From assembly GCA_036939355.1 (NCBI GenBank), contig JALLAP010000111.1, positions 1 to 20,854 of the forward strand: a stretch of 20,854 nucleotides of DNA, written 5' to 3'. This document shows, one piece after another, positions 8,793 to 17,059 of the stretch (positions within the stretch are counted from its first letter, which is position 1; each line of letters begins with the position of its first letter). The notes under the pieces were generated by a model. It worked only from the letters and a program-made list of their open reading frames with translations. It searched no databases and had not been told where the DNA came from. Source of the DNA: Thalassiosira profunda. Its lineage: Eukaryota > Bacillariophyta > Thalassiosirophyceae > Thalassiosirales > Thalassiosiraceae. The position numbers and the translations under genes are program-made.

Positions 8793-10040
8793 ATGTCGAC
8801 GGTGCCGCAGCTCGAGACGCTGCGGGAGGAGATCGAGGCCAAGAAGAAATTCATCGCCTCGCTGCCCGACTGTCGTGGCAACGCGGACGTCTTCTTCCGG
8901 GCCAAGCACCAAAAGATTTTGGGGGAGAAGGAAGAGGAGCTCGATTTATTGTTGGAGGCGCAGCGACGAGCGGACGTCGTCCGCGAGCACGAGGAGCTGC
9001 ACCCTCCGTACACCGAGGAATGTCCGATTTGTCTCGAGGACGTACGAGTTGTGACGGCAGATTCGATGCGATATTTTGTTTGCTGTGGCAATGGGTTTTG
9101 TAAGGGGTGTTTCGACGCTTCCCAGGCAAAAATTGTAGAGGAGGGTGATGACGTGCTACCAAAATGTCCAATGTGTCGAGCCAAAATCCCCATCAATGAT
9201 GCGATTGGAAATGAGTACGCGAAAAGAAAGATAGAGCTTCAAGCAAAGAATGGAAGGGCGTGGGCGCAATTTCAGATTGCAGTGAATACTTTCATTGAGG
9301 ACAATTGGTGCTCTGTTGGCAAGACAGGAGCAATGAAATGGTTGCAGCGTGCAGTGGAGCAACGATTTCCTCCTGCGGTGGCTCTGCTTGCGGATCTGTA
9401 TCGTGGTGACCACGATGGTGGCAACATTGTGGAACCCTCTCCCTCAAAAGCACGGGCTTTGTACGAAGATGCTGCCGACTTGGGCGTTCCTCGAGCTCAG
9501 GCGCATCTTGGGCGAATGCACAACCTCGGCGAGGGAGGGCCTGTTGATCATGAAAAGGCTCTTTTCTACTCCACGTTGGGATATCCGGATGAGCGTGCAG
9601 TATATCAATTGGGGCGGTTATTCTTTCATGGTGAAGGGGTGAGCAAATCACTGTGCATTTCGAAGGACTACTTTGAGCAAGCTGCTGAGATGGGCGAGCG
9701 GCGAGCTTGTTGCTACTTGGCACCACTTCTGCTTGAGATTTGCACGGCTCGATACAATGGCAGAACGGACATACCTGGCCACAGCTGTATCCCAAGAACC
9801 CTCTATTGGGCGCGAAGGGCAGCAGATGATGTTTTGATCAGAGAGAAGATGAAAGGAATGATCACTAGGATTGAAGAAGAGGGGAAGAAATCGTGTGCCA
9901 ACTGTCACACAGATGCTCTGCGCCTTCCTGATCCGCTGAAGCGATGCGTGAGATGCAGAGCAGTTTGGTATTGTGGGAAGGAATGCCAACAAGAGCACTG
10001 GAAGGCCGGGCACAAGATCGATTGCATCAAGCAGGAGTGA
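8793..10040 (+). CDS. RING / Sel1-repeat / MYND zinc-finger protein, copy A
   Basis: 415 residues, one exon, ATG 8793 to TGA 10040. The N-terminal helix-rich part (1-75) includes LETLREEIEAKKKFIASLP. RING-type finger: C77-P-I-C80, C98-G-N-G-F-C103-K-G-C106, C125-P-M-C128; the usual His is Asn100. Sel1-like repeats run ~165-310, with units such as AMKWLQRAVEQRFPPAVALL, ALYEDAADLGVPRAQAHLG and YFEQAAEMGERRACCYLA. MYND finger: C368, C371, C385, C388, C394, C398, H407, C411. RING domains often act as ubiquitin E3 ligases, while Sel1 and MYND mediate protein contacts; a scaffolded ligase or adaptor is inferred, with no known substrate. Its last 116 nt are nearly identical to those of copy B, far more than the Sel1 part, which suggests gene conversion. 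Confidence 0.9.
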   Translation: MSTVPQLETLREEIEAKKKFIASLPDCRGNADVFFRAKHQKILGEKEEELDLLLEAQRRADVVREHEELHPPYTEECPICLEDVRVVTADSMRYFVCCGNGFCKGCFDASQAKIVEEGDDVLPKCPMCRAKIPINDAIGNEYAKRKIELQAKNGRAWAQFQIAVNTFIEDNWCSVGKTGAMKWLQRAVEQRFPPAVALLADLYRGDHDGGNIVEPSPSKARALYEDAADLGVPRAQAHLGRMHNLGEGGPVDHEKALFYSTLGYPDERAVYQLGRLFFHGEGVSKSLCISKDYFEQAAEMGERRACCYLAPLLLEICTARYNGRTDIPGHSCIPRTLYWARRAADDVLIREKMKGMITRIEEEGKKSCANCHTDALRLPDPLKRCVRCRAVWYCGKECQQEHWKAGHKIDCIKQE

Positions 10041-10224
10041 CGGTGACTGTTCTAGTTGCAAGTTTACATTGAATTATCTACTTCTTCCTATTTGCATTGC
10101 CCCACGAGCAAACTCTACTCGTAGAAATTAGGGCTTCCCGGAACCCCATCTTAGCCCACGACTTTTCGGCGTCCTTTCGCCGCCTTCTCGCCGGAGCCCA
10201 GCTGTCGGGGGAGCCATCGCCCGC

Positions 10225-12271
10225 TCACTGACACGCTTTTCTCTTCCGTTTACGATTGCTTCGTCTCAAAACAACACCATCAGCCGGTGGTGCTGTTGCT
10301 GGCTCGGCGAGAAGTAGACGCCAAATGGCCTCCGTGTATTCCACGCTCTCCAGAACAGCATTGCTCTTGCCCGATTTGTCACACAACAAATGAACTGGAA
10401 GCAACCCGCTAGCATTCACGGATGCGACCAAAGATGGGCATCTCTCCAACAGGACTATTGCTGCGCCAGAGTTTCCTCTGCGGCAAGCGAGTGAAGGAGG
10501 TTGTCTCCAACAGCATCGGACGCATCAAGAGAGCTTTGATCCAGGTCGAGCAAGTATTGCACAATATCGGGAGTGCTGATGCAGCAAGCAAGTTGCAAAG
10601 GCAGAAAGCCATCGGGGTCGCGCACTCCAACAGCGCGAGGATAGGCTTTCACGATCAACTTGATTGCTCCAAGCGATGCCTCCTTGTCAATGATTGCGCG
10701 ATGAAGAAGCAAGCGGCCATCCCCATCCAACGTTGTTACCCATTCGATACTTCTAGCTTTCAGAGCATACGAGTGCTGTGTTTCGAGGAAACGACGAAGA
10801 TCTGGCATCGAACCCATTCCAAGAGCAAGTTGGAGAGGCAAATGCCCTGCAGAATTTCCTCTCAGCAATGCCTCCGGATATGCATCGAAGAGGTGCTTGG
10901 CTCCAGCTACAGGATCGGCGCGGTCGACCCCACTGGAGTAAAAAAGGTGATGCAGTGGCAGATTCCCATTGCAACCGGGAATATAATCCTCGCCCTCATA
11001 ACGGACCCTCATCGAAAGGCAGTCGGGATCTTTTGACAAGATGAAATCAACCATCTCCGATCCCTGGCATACTGCCATGTGTATTGGAAGGTATCCTCCC
11101 CGCGTTCTCACGTCAAGGGCTTCCGGGTAGAGTTCGCACAAATATTTCACCACGTCAAGACGGCCCTCAGAGCAGGCCTCGTGCAAAGGCAGGTAGTTGT
11201 ATTCAGTCCGTTCCCGTACAGCCTCCGGATACTGTGCCACAAGGTGCTCGCAGAACGCGCGACTGCGACGTCCATCCCCGCTGCGAAATGAAGTGGCAAG
11301 CTAGCTGCAAAGTTGGCTTCGTCGGTGGTAGCCCTACTCGCTGCCGTAGGGTTCTGCTGCACCAAATACTTCAATATTTCCATGGCAGCGCCATCGCCCA
11401 GCTCTTTGTTCTGGCAGAGGCAATGAAGGGGGAACGAGCCATCCCATTCTGGTTGGTTCATCGTCTCGGGACAGCTCTCGGCGAGGAACCGCACAATGTC
11501 CAAGGAAATGTTGCCATTCTCGTGGCATGCCATGTGGAGGGGGGAGCTCCCGTGGTGAAAATCCGGGTGGACGCTGATGGCGTCGGCGCTGTCCGTCATG
11601 CGAAGCAGCGGCGGGTGGGCGCGCGCAAGGAACCGCACCACGTCGAGATGGTCGGACAGCGTGGGGTTGAGCGCCAGCGTGTGGAGGGGCGTGAGTCGTT
11701 TCTTCTCGTCCGAAAGTTGCAATGCCATGGAGCCCACGGCCACCAGGAGCTGCGTTCCCCCCAACGTCAAATTGGCCGTCCTCTCGAGGTAGTAGCCGAG
11801 CGGGGTGCCCCTCACGCAATAGTTGGTGTGATCGTTGCAATATCCGACGGACCTCCGTAGACCGTCCCCCAACAGGCCCAAATGCTCCAACGCGGGGGGA
11901 AACTCTGTCGCCAACAGCTCGATCACCGAGAGCGGACAGCTTTCGTTCCGGCAGGCCGAATAGTACTCGCGCACCCCACTACTGCTGTCTACGCACAGTT
12001 TCGCCGCAGCACCGGGACAATACGCCAGGATCTCCTCCACAATCTCCTTCGTCACCCGCTCGTTGGCGCACACTGCGGGAAGGAGCGAGCATCGACCGAC
12101 AATGTTACGTATCGAGCGATCGGACGCCTCGGGCAACGCCGCGATGGATTGCCGCACGAACTCCGGCGAGAGCCGGTCCGTGCCGCACTCCTCCCTGAAT
12201 TTTTGCAAGGCGCAACGGAGCAGCTGCTCTGCTGCCGGGGAGTCTCCTCCCCGGTCCTCGTCCGCGCTCAT
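10225..12271 (-). CDS. Ankyrin-repeat protein broken by two -1 frameshifts
   Basis: Start ATG 12271 (MSADEDRGGDSPAAEQLL). The frame holds to about 11255, shifts -1, continues to about 10470, shifts -1 again, and stops at TGA 10225-10227. Supplying one base at each point would give about 682 residues. Repeats of ankyrin type follow one another across all three frames: TPLHTLAL, SPLHMACHEN, FPLHCLCQN, LPLHFAAGMD, then LPLHEACSEG, LPIHMAVCQG, LPLHHLFY, LPLQLALG, LLLHRAI, LPLQLACC, NLLHSLAAE, then LPVHLLCDK. The first shift lies in a GCGCG-rich spot, where the next frame resumes as AFCEHLVAQYPEAV. The second lies at GCGCAGCAATAG, resuming as AIVLLERCPSLVAS. The tail RRSNRKRKRK looks like a nuclear localisation signal. 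Repeats imply protein binding. The lesions are either young mutations or sequencing indels; no slippery heptamer or GT-AG intron explains them. Confidence 0.75.
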
Positions 12272-12340
12272 GGCGACCGAGGATCGGGATCCAAGCACAC
12301 AACAGACCGTCGTACAACCACAACGGACTGAAACTATACA

Positions 12341-12377
12341 ACGTACATAGGGTAGGTACGCGAAAAGATACTTTTTT
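12341..12377. promoter_or_regulatory. Recurrent GTAGGTACGCGAAAAGATACTTTTTT element
   Basis: It begins ACGTACATAGGGTAGGTACG and continues CGAAAAGATACTTTTTT. The same string, with small changes, is at 15455-15498 upstream of RING copy B. Here it is ~70-105 nt upstream of the ankyrin ATG but in the opposite relative orientation. It could be a regulatory site or the end of a dispersed repeat. Confidence 0.45.
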
Positions 12378-12407
12378 CAAGAGCAAGAGGCGCTGAGAGA
12401 GGCGACA

Positions 12408-12427
12408 CAGGTCAGGTCAGGTCAGGT
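12408..12427. repeat. CAGGT tandem repeat, four units
   Basis: Four perfect adjacent CAGGT units, upstream of the ankyrin gene. No function is evident. Confidence 0.9.
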
Positions 12428-12545
12428 TTCATCACTACTTTAACAAGTTTCTGTGCCGTAATGGCTTTCGAAACATACGTCTTGTGAACATAAAACACAT
12501 AACACTCGTTGTCTTCGTTGGTTGGTCGTTTTGTTGGATGGGTGG

Positions 12546-12565
12546 TCTCTCTCTCTCTCTCTCTC
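12546..12565. repeat. TC dinucleotide microsatellite, ten units
   Basis: A perfect (TC)10 run just downstream of the chimeric gene remnant on the minus strand. Confidence 0.9.
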
Positions 12566-12600
12566 GCTCGTGTGTTCTACTCCTTTTTTCACTCTGCTCT

Positions 12601-13350
12601 CTAGATCGTCTCGTCGAAGGGAATGCCGAAGGCGGCGAAGAATCCATTCTGCTGTGCGACCTCTGCACTACGTTTGCCCAGAAGGATGAAGTCGGTGTAC
12701 CAGCGCACCGCCAACTCCCTGATGCTTCCCACGCTCTCTGGCGCCGTGGCGTGGTTGCGCAGGTTGTCCAGCAGAATGTTGTGTACCTCGACGCGGATGT
12801 AGTCCTCTTCGACGGGGGCTGTGCAGTACTTGCCCGAGCGAGCCCAGCTTTCCAACCTGCACCTCCGCGTCTGCGGCCTCTTTTTTGGATGGCTCGTAGT
12901 TTGGCCGCCGATCGACCTCGGCCACCTCTTTCTTGGGCTTGTACAGCGCAATGTCCGGCGCCGTGTCTGCATGATGTATTTGCATTGCAATTGCAATTTT
13001 GTTGAGCACGTGATGTGAGCACTTCGGTGCAAACGCGTGAAACATCAGGCAGGCGCCCGTCACTACTCACACTTGGCCCCGAGCTCTTCGCTGCTTCTAC
13101 CCGTAATGTACGACCCGGCGTGGAGGGAGCTGTAGCCCATCGACTTCTTTGCCTCCTTGACGAAGCGCCATCGGGGCGGGGCCGGGGCCGTCGTCGCCTT
13201 TTCGCCCGAGCCGTCGGTGGAGGAGCGCCGGACGAGGGGCGGCCGAGAGGACGACGCCGATGACGGGGCCGCTGCCGCTGCCGATGGGCTGTCGGCTGCA
13301 TTTCCGCCGAGGGGAGGCGGCGCCTCCATCCCGGCGCCATCACCGACCAT
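12601..13350 (-). pseudogene. Chimeric remnant: vWA-gene 5' end fused out of frame to an unknown C-terminus
   Basis: Exon 1 (13350-13071; start could also be ATG 13368) and exon 2 from 12966 copy the vWA gene: RWRFVKEAKKSMGYSSLHAG, intron of 104 nt (GTGAGT...CATGCAG), then TAPDIALYKPKKEVAEVDRR, with the same phase as the parent. Homology to the parent ends near 12846. About there the plausible reading frame moves by +1 into about 78 codons that look real, for example VEVHNILLDNLRN, IRELAVRWYTDFILLGKR and QQNGFFAAFGIPFDETI, ending at the stop at 12601. Left in its own frame the vWA part runs into low-quality sequence and stops at 12668. The joint is thus a duplication breakpoint that missed the frame. 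The C-terminal family is not recognised. It lacks the transmembrane segment and both vWA domains. Confidence 0.7.
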
Positions 13351-13651
13351 CGTGCCAATTTTGTCCATCAGCGCCGTCCGATGCAAAATGAACAATGATC
13401 ATCAATCGCCGCGCCGCTTCATCCTTGCAAAGTCACGTCATTCCTTGTCCTTGCAATCCCACCAACTAATGACAATCGCACCGTCGCGCATCCCCCAGAG
13501 CGCGACGAATGGTGGCCGCCTCGACCACACCTTCCGGCGGATCGATCGTGGTTGCGATGCTTCACGCGAGTGCCGACGAAGCGACAGCGACTTTCACCTT
13601 CTGAATCTTCCGAGAAAAGACAGCGACACAAAAGACCAAAGGATACTTTTT
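12846..13651. repeat. Segmental duplication, right copy
   Basis: It is the partner of 7766-8595 in the same orientation, about 5 kb away. It spans the start of exon 2, intron 1, exon 1 and ~300 nt of upstream sequence of the vWA gene. Its inner edge coincides with the frame change in the chimeric remnant. Its outer edge is at GGATACTTTTT (13641-13651), after which the sequence no longer matches the RING promoter. Confidence 0.85.
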
Positions 13652-13921
13652 GCCACACCCCAGCTGCCAGCTGCGCCTCACAGGGAAGGCCCCGGCTAGG
13701 CTCCCGACCCCCCTCCTCAAGAACTTTGTTGCCCTTGTAGGATCTGACAGTAAAGCTCCCTACACCAGGGCGTCTTGACCACGCTCTCTCCGGACCCACA
13801 GCCCCGCCAGCGACGTGACGCGGCTCAGTGCCACAAATCTCCCTTACCTTTACGAAAAAAACACTATCTTATCCCTCCCTGACTCCCCCCCACATTCAAT
13901 CAATTGATGTATTAAATACAC
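13351..13921. other. Intergenic region holding the duplicated vWA promoter
   Basis: 13351-13651 is the copied upstream region of the vWA gene. 13652-13921 is unmatched in the window. It is C/T-rich then AT-rich (attcaatcaattgatgtatt near 13895) and should contain the 3' UTR of the PDZ gene. No gene was seen. Confidence 0.5.
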
Positions 13922-15003
13922 CTACCCCTCAGTGACTTGCCACCCTGGAAAAGCACCTTCAAGACGGTTCATCACGTCCTGAATCTCAGACAGATTCTTC
14001 GCCATCCCAGTCGCCCCACCAGCGAAGCCCCCGGCGGGCGTGGTGGAGCAAACTTCAACACAACTTGTGTCATAATCAAGGACGATCTCAAAGGAATAGT
14101 ATTGATCCATGCACCCCAAGCAAATGTTCCAACAAAGGTCCCCATTCTCAGCAGTGTACGTGTTTGGGCCAACACGACGGACAGTGTAAAGCTCATCGTA
14201 ACGATTGGTGTTCAGGGCCTGCTCAATTCTCGGCTTCTCGCTGCCGCTGCCCTTTGGAGCAACAGGCGCTGGCGGACCTGTTGCCACAATCACCACCTTT
14301 CCCGTTGCTTCCTGAAGGTACTTCTTCTTCATGATTTCCTCCGAATAGATGCCCTTGTTAGCATCAGCATCAACTTTCCTCCCATTGATGCTTTGCAGTA
14401 CCATCCCCTCTTTCAGCGAAGTTCCGGCGAAGAGGCCGTCGTCCGCAATCGTAGTCACAATGAATCGCCGGCCGCCGGGTGAGGGTGTGAAGCCAATCCC
14501 AAGCCGGCAATCCTTGGTTGGCTTCGTCACCTCCACTCGCACCCGCCCTCCGGGGGCTGAGGTGCTGCTGTTGGCACGGTGTTGCCCAGACATGGTCACT
14601 GGCGTGGTCTCCGCCTGCAGTCCCTGCTGCCGCGCCTCGAGGGAGTCGAAGAACTCGGCGAGGCACGCCCCGATCTTCTCCGCCTCTGCCTCACGGCACA
14701 TCTCCAGCTTCAGGAGCTGCAGAAGGGAATGTTGGATATGCATCGTGTGACGAATAGTTGGAATGCAAAGCGCGCGCAAACAAACGGCGTCCGTCCTGGC
14801 CCCACGCACGCACTCACCTCCTCGGGCACGCGGCCCACCGCCTCCCTGTTCTCGGCCATGTCGAGGACGAACGCGAGGAGGCCCTCGTCGTCCGCGGCGT
14901 CGCCTTCCCCGGCCTCGCGCAGCCGGGCCTCCAAACGGGCGCGCAGCTCGGCCTTTTCCGGGGGCGTCAGCGCGCGGGGGGCGGCGGGGGCGGTGACGGT
15001 CAT
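13922..15003 (-). CDS. PDZ-domain protein with N-terminal PWI-like helical region (two exons)
   Basis: Exon 1 15003-14818 (ATG 15003), intron 14817-14717 (101 nt, GAG|GTGAGT ... TTCTGCAG), exon 2 14716-13922. The phase is 0 on both sides, giving 326 residues. Residues ~10-95 are helical, including LLAFVLDMAENREAVGRVPEE joined to LLKLEMCREAEAEKIGACLA and EFFDSL. This layout recalls the PWI-like fold at the N-terminus of RBM26-type proteins (inferred, weak). Residues ~120-208 form a PDZ domain: VRVEVTKPTKDCRLGIGF (carboxylate-binding LGIGF in place of GLGF), FIVTTIADDGLFAGTSLKEG, MVLQSINGRKV and KVVIVAT. The C-terminal ~95 residues (YTVRRVGPNTYTAENGDLCW, then a Cys-containing part) are unrecognised. 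PDZ domains bind C-terminal peptides, so an adaptor role is likely. Confidence 0.8.
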
Positions 15004-15687
15004 GATCGAGGTCGAATGGATCGTCGTTGCGGGCGGCGACGGCGAGGTGAATGTTACCTATGAGAAGCGCCGATCAACAGAGGTTGCAACCGCACTTCTG
15101 CCGACCTGCTTGCGTGGCGGCCCAATCCTGCACAGGTGACAGGGTGAAGCCGCCGTCGATCTTCAAGTTGCAGAAGCCAGCTGCCGAAGATCTGGGTAAT
15201 GACACGGAATTGCTGGGTAACGACGCGGATGTGCGGCACCGAATAACACCGAATCCTGCACAGCGCGCAGAGCCCGTCGCTGCGCTCGCCGCTCGCCTCC
15301 TCCGAGCGCCGATAGCCCAAAGAATCGCCGCCGCCTCTCCCACCTCCAACTCCCACGGTTCCAGCCGACGAGGCGAGGCGGGAGGAGCGGGAGCGGCCCC
15401 CGCCCGGCGCCGGCAGGGCCGAGGGGGCGAGGCGGGAGGGCGTTTTGTGTTACCACGTACAGAGTAGGTACGCGAAAAGCTGCGAAAAGATACTTTTTGA
15501 CAACAACCGGACGCGCAAACGAGGAACGAGAGGCGAGGCGAGGGAGCGAGCCCCACCGCCCGTTCCTGCCTCCGCGCGGTCGCGGGAGCGTGAGACGACG
15601 GGCAAGAGGGCGGCGGGATCTTAGGAGGGGATTTGGCCAGCTGGAGTTGGTGGAAAGCGATTTTTGTGCAGGGTGCAATTTACAGCG
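15004..15687. other. Divergent intergenic region, PDZ gene / RING copy B
   Basis: 684 nt between two divergent starts. 15500-15687 resembles the flank of RING copy A and is its likely promoter and 5' UTR. 15455-15498 carries the recurrent GATACTTTTT element. The left ~450 nt contain no recognised feature; open frames here are out-of-frame readings of GC-rich DNA. Confidence 0.5.
15455..15498. promoter_or_regulatory. Recurrent GTAGGTACGCGAAAAGATACTTTTT element, second copy
   Basis: It begins ACGTACAGAGTAGGTACG and ends GCGAAAAGATACTTTTT. Compared with 12341-12377 it has an extra copy of the 10-nt unit GCGAAAAGCT, a small tandem duplication. It lies ~190-230 nt upstream of the RING copy B start. 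Confidence 0.45.
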
Positions 15688-16923
15688 ATGTCGACGACGC
15701 CACAGCTCGAGGCTCTGAGGGAGGAGATCGAGGCCAAGAAGAAATTCATCGCCCTCTGTCGTGGCGAAGCTGACGTCGTCTTCCTCGCAAAGCACCAGCA
15801 AATATTGGGGGATAAGGCGGAGCAGCTTGAGCTGTTGCTGGAGGCGCAGCGACGAGCGGACGTCGTCCGCGAGCACGAGGAGCTGCACTCGCCCTACACC
15901 GAGGAATGTCCAATTTGTCTCGAGGACGTGCGAGTTGTGGCGGCAGATTCGATGAGCTATTTCGTGTGCTGCGGCAATGGGCTCTGTAAGGGGTGCGCGG
16001 ATACTGCCAATGCAAGTGAAAGGGAGGGTGTCGATGTGTTCCCGAATTGTCCTATGTGCCGAGCCGATCTCCCCAACGATGATGCAAAAGACCAGCTAAT
16101 GGCAAGAAAGACAGAGCAACAAGCAAAGAATGGAAGGTCGTGGGCGCAGTTTGAGATGGCATTCGCTTTTATTCGGGCCGGTCACTCCGCTGGCAAAGAA
16201 GGAGCTTTGAAGTGGTTGGAACTTGCAATGGAGCAACGCTATCCTCCTGCGGTGGCTCTAATGGCGGATATTTATGGCGGTAGTTATGGCAATACTATCC
16301 TTGATCCTTCTCCCTCAAAAGGAAGGGCGTTGCTGAAAGAGGCTGCTGACTTGGGCGTTTATGGTGCCCAGGCGCATCTAGGGCGAATGTACCTTTCAGG
16401 CGAGGGAGGGCCTGTAGATTACGAAAAGGCTCTTTTCTACTCCACGTTGGCATACGGGAAGGATGCGGAAAAGCACGCGGTGTTTCAACTAGGGTGGTTA
16501 TTCATCTATGGTGTGGGGGGAGTGAGCAAATCACTGTACAGGGCGAAATACTACCTTCAAGAAGCTGTGGAGATGGACGATCGGCGAGCTTGTTCTTACT
16601 TGGCAATGATTCTGATTGAGATTTGCATGGCTCAATACAACAGAGCAAACATCCCTGGCCACAGTTGTATTCCAAAAACTCTCTATTGGGCGCGAAAGTC
16701 TGTGGGTGGTGATACCTCGACAAGCGAGATGGCGATGAAGATCATCACTAGCACTGAGGAAGAGGGGAAGAAAGCGTGTGCTGGCTGTCGCAAAAGGGCA
16801 GAGAGTGTTCCTGATCCGCTGAAGCGATGCGTGAGATGCAGAGCGGCTTGGTATTGCGGGAAGCAATGCCAACAAGAGCACTGGAAGGCCGGGCACAAGA
16901 TCGATTGCATCAAGCAGGAGTGA
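15688..16923 (+). CDS. RING / Sel1-repeat / MYND zinc-finger protein, copy B
   Basis: 411 residues, one exon, ATG 15688 to TGA 16923. The frame is open a little further upstream without an ATG, and MSTTPQLEAL aligns with the start of copy A. RING-type finger: C74-P-I-C77, the CCGNGLCKGC loop (~94-103) with Asn for the usual His, and C121-P-M-C124. Sel1-like repeats run ~160-305, for example ALKWLELAMEQRYPPAVALM, ALLKEAADLGVYGAQAHLG and YLQEAVEMDDRRACSYLA. The MYND finger runs from C364 to C407 (CAGC ... CVRC ... WYCGKQCQ ... H ... C). The same ubiquitin-ligase or adaptor inference applies as for copy A. It differs from copy A by indels in the N-terminus and Sel1 region, but is almost identical over the MYND region. 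Confidence 0.9.
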   Translation: MSTTPQLEALREEIEAKKKFIALCRGEADVVFLAKHQQILGDKAEQLELLLEAQRRADVVREHEELHSPYTEECPICLEDVRVVAADSMSYFVCCGNGLCKGCADTANASEREGVDVFPNCPMCRADLPNDDAKDQLMARKTEQQAKNGRSWAQFEMAFAFIRAGHSAGKEGALKWLELAMEQRYPPAVALMADIYGGSYGNTILDPSPSKGRALLKEAADLGVYGAQAHLGRMYLSGEGGPVDYEKALFYSTLAYGKDAEKHAVFQLGWLFIYGVGGVSKSLYRAKYYLQEAVEMDDRRACSYLAMILIEICMAQYNRANIPGHSCIPKTLYWARKSVGGDTSTSEMAMKIITSTEEEGKKACAGCRKRAESVPDPLKRCVRCRAAWYCGKQCQQEHWKAGHKIDCIKQE

Positions 16924-17059
16924 TACACGGCTGTAGCAAACGGAATAATAGCTCAGTATGTAAATTTACACTCTAATCGTACAAACTGGGGCTTCCAGTG
17001 AACCCCACAGAGTATGAAAACCGCCAGGCCCTCTCGTGGTGCGCTGCAGCTGCAACATA

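Larger units (their letters stand above)
12272..12600. other. Intergenic region with short repeats
   Basis: It lies between the ankyrin start (-) and the stop of the chimeric gene remnant (-). It holds the recurrent GATACTTTTT element (12341-12377), a four-unit CAGGT repeat and a TC microsatellite. No gene was seen. Confidence 0.5.
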
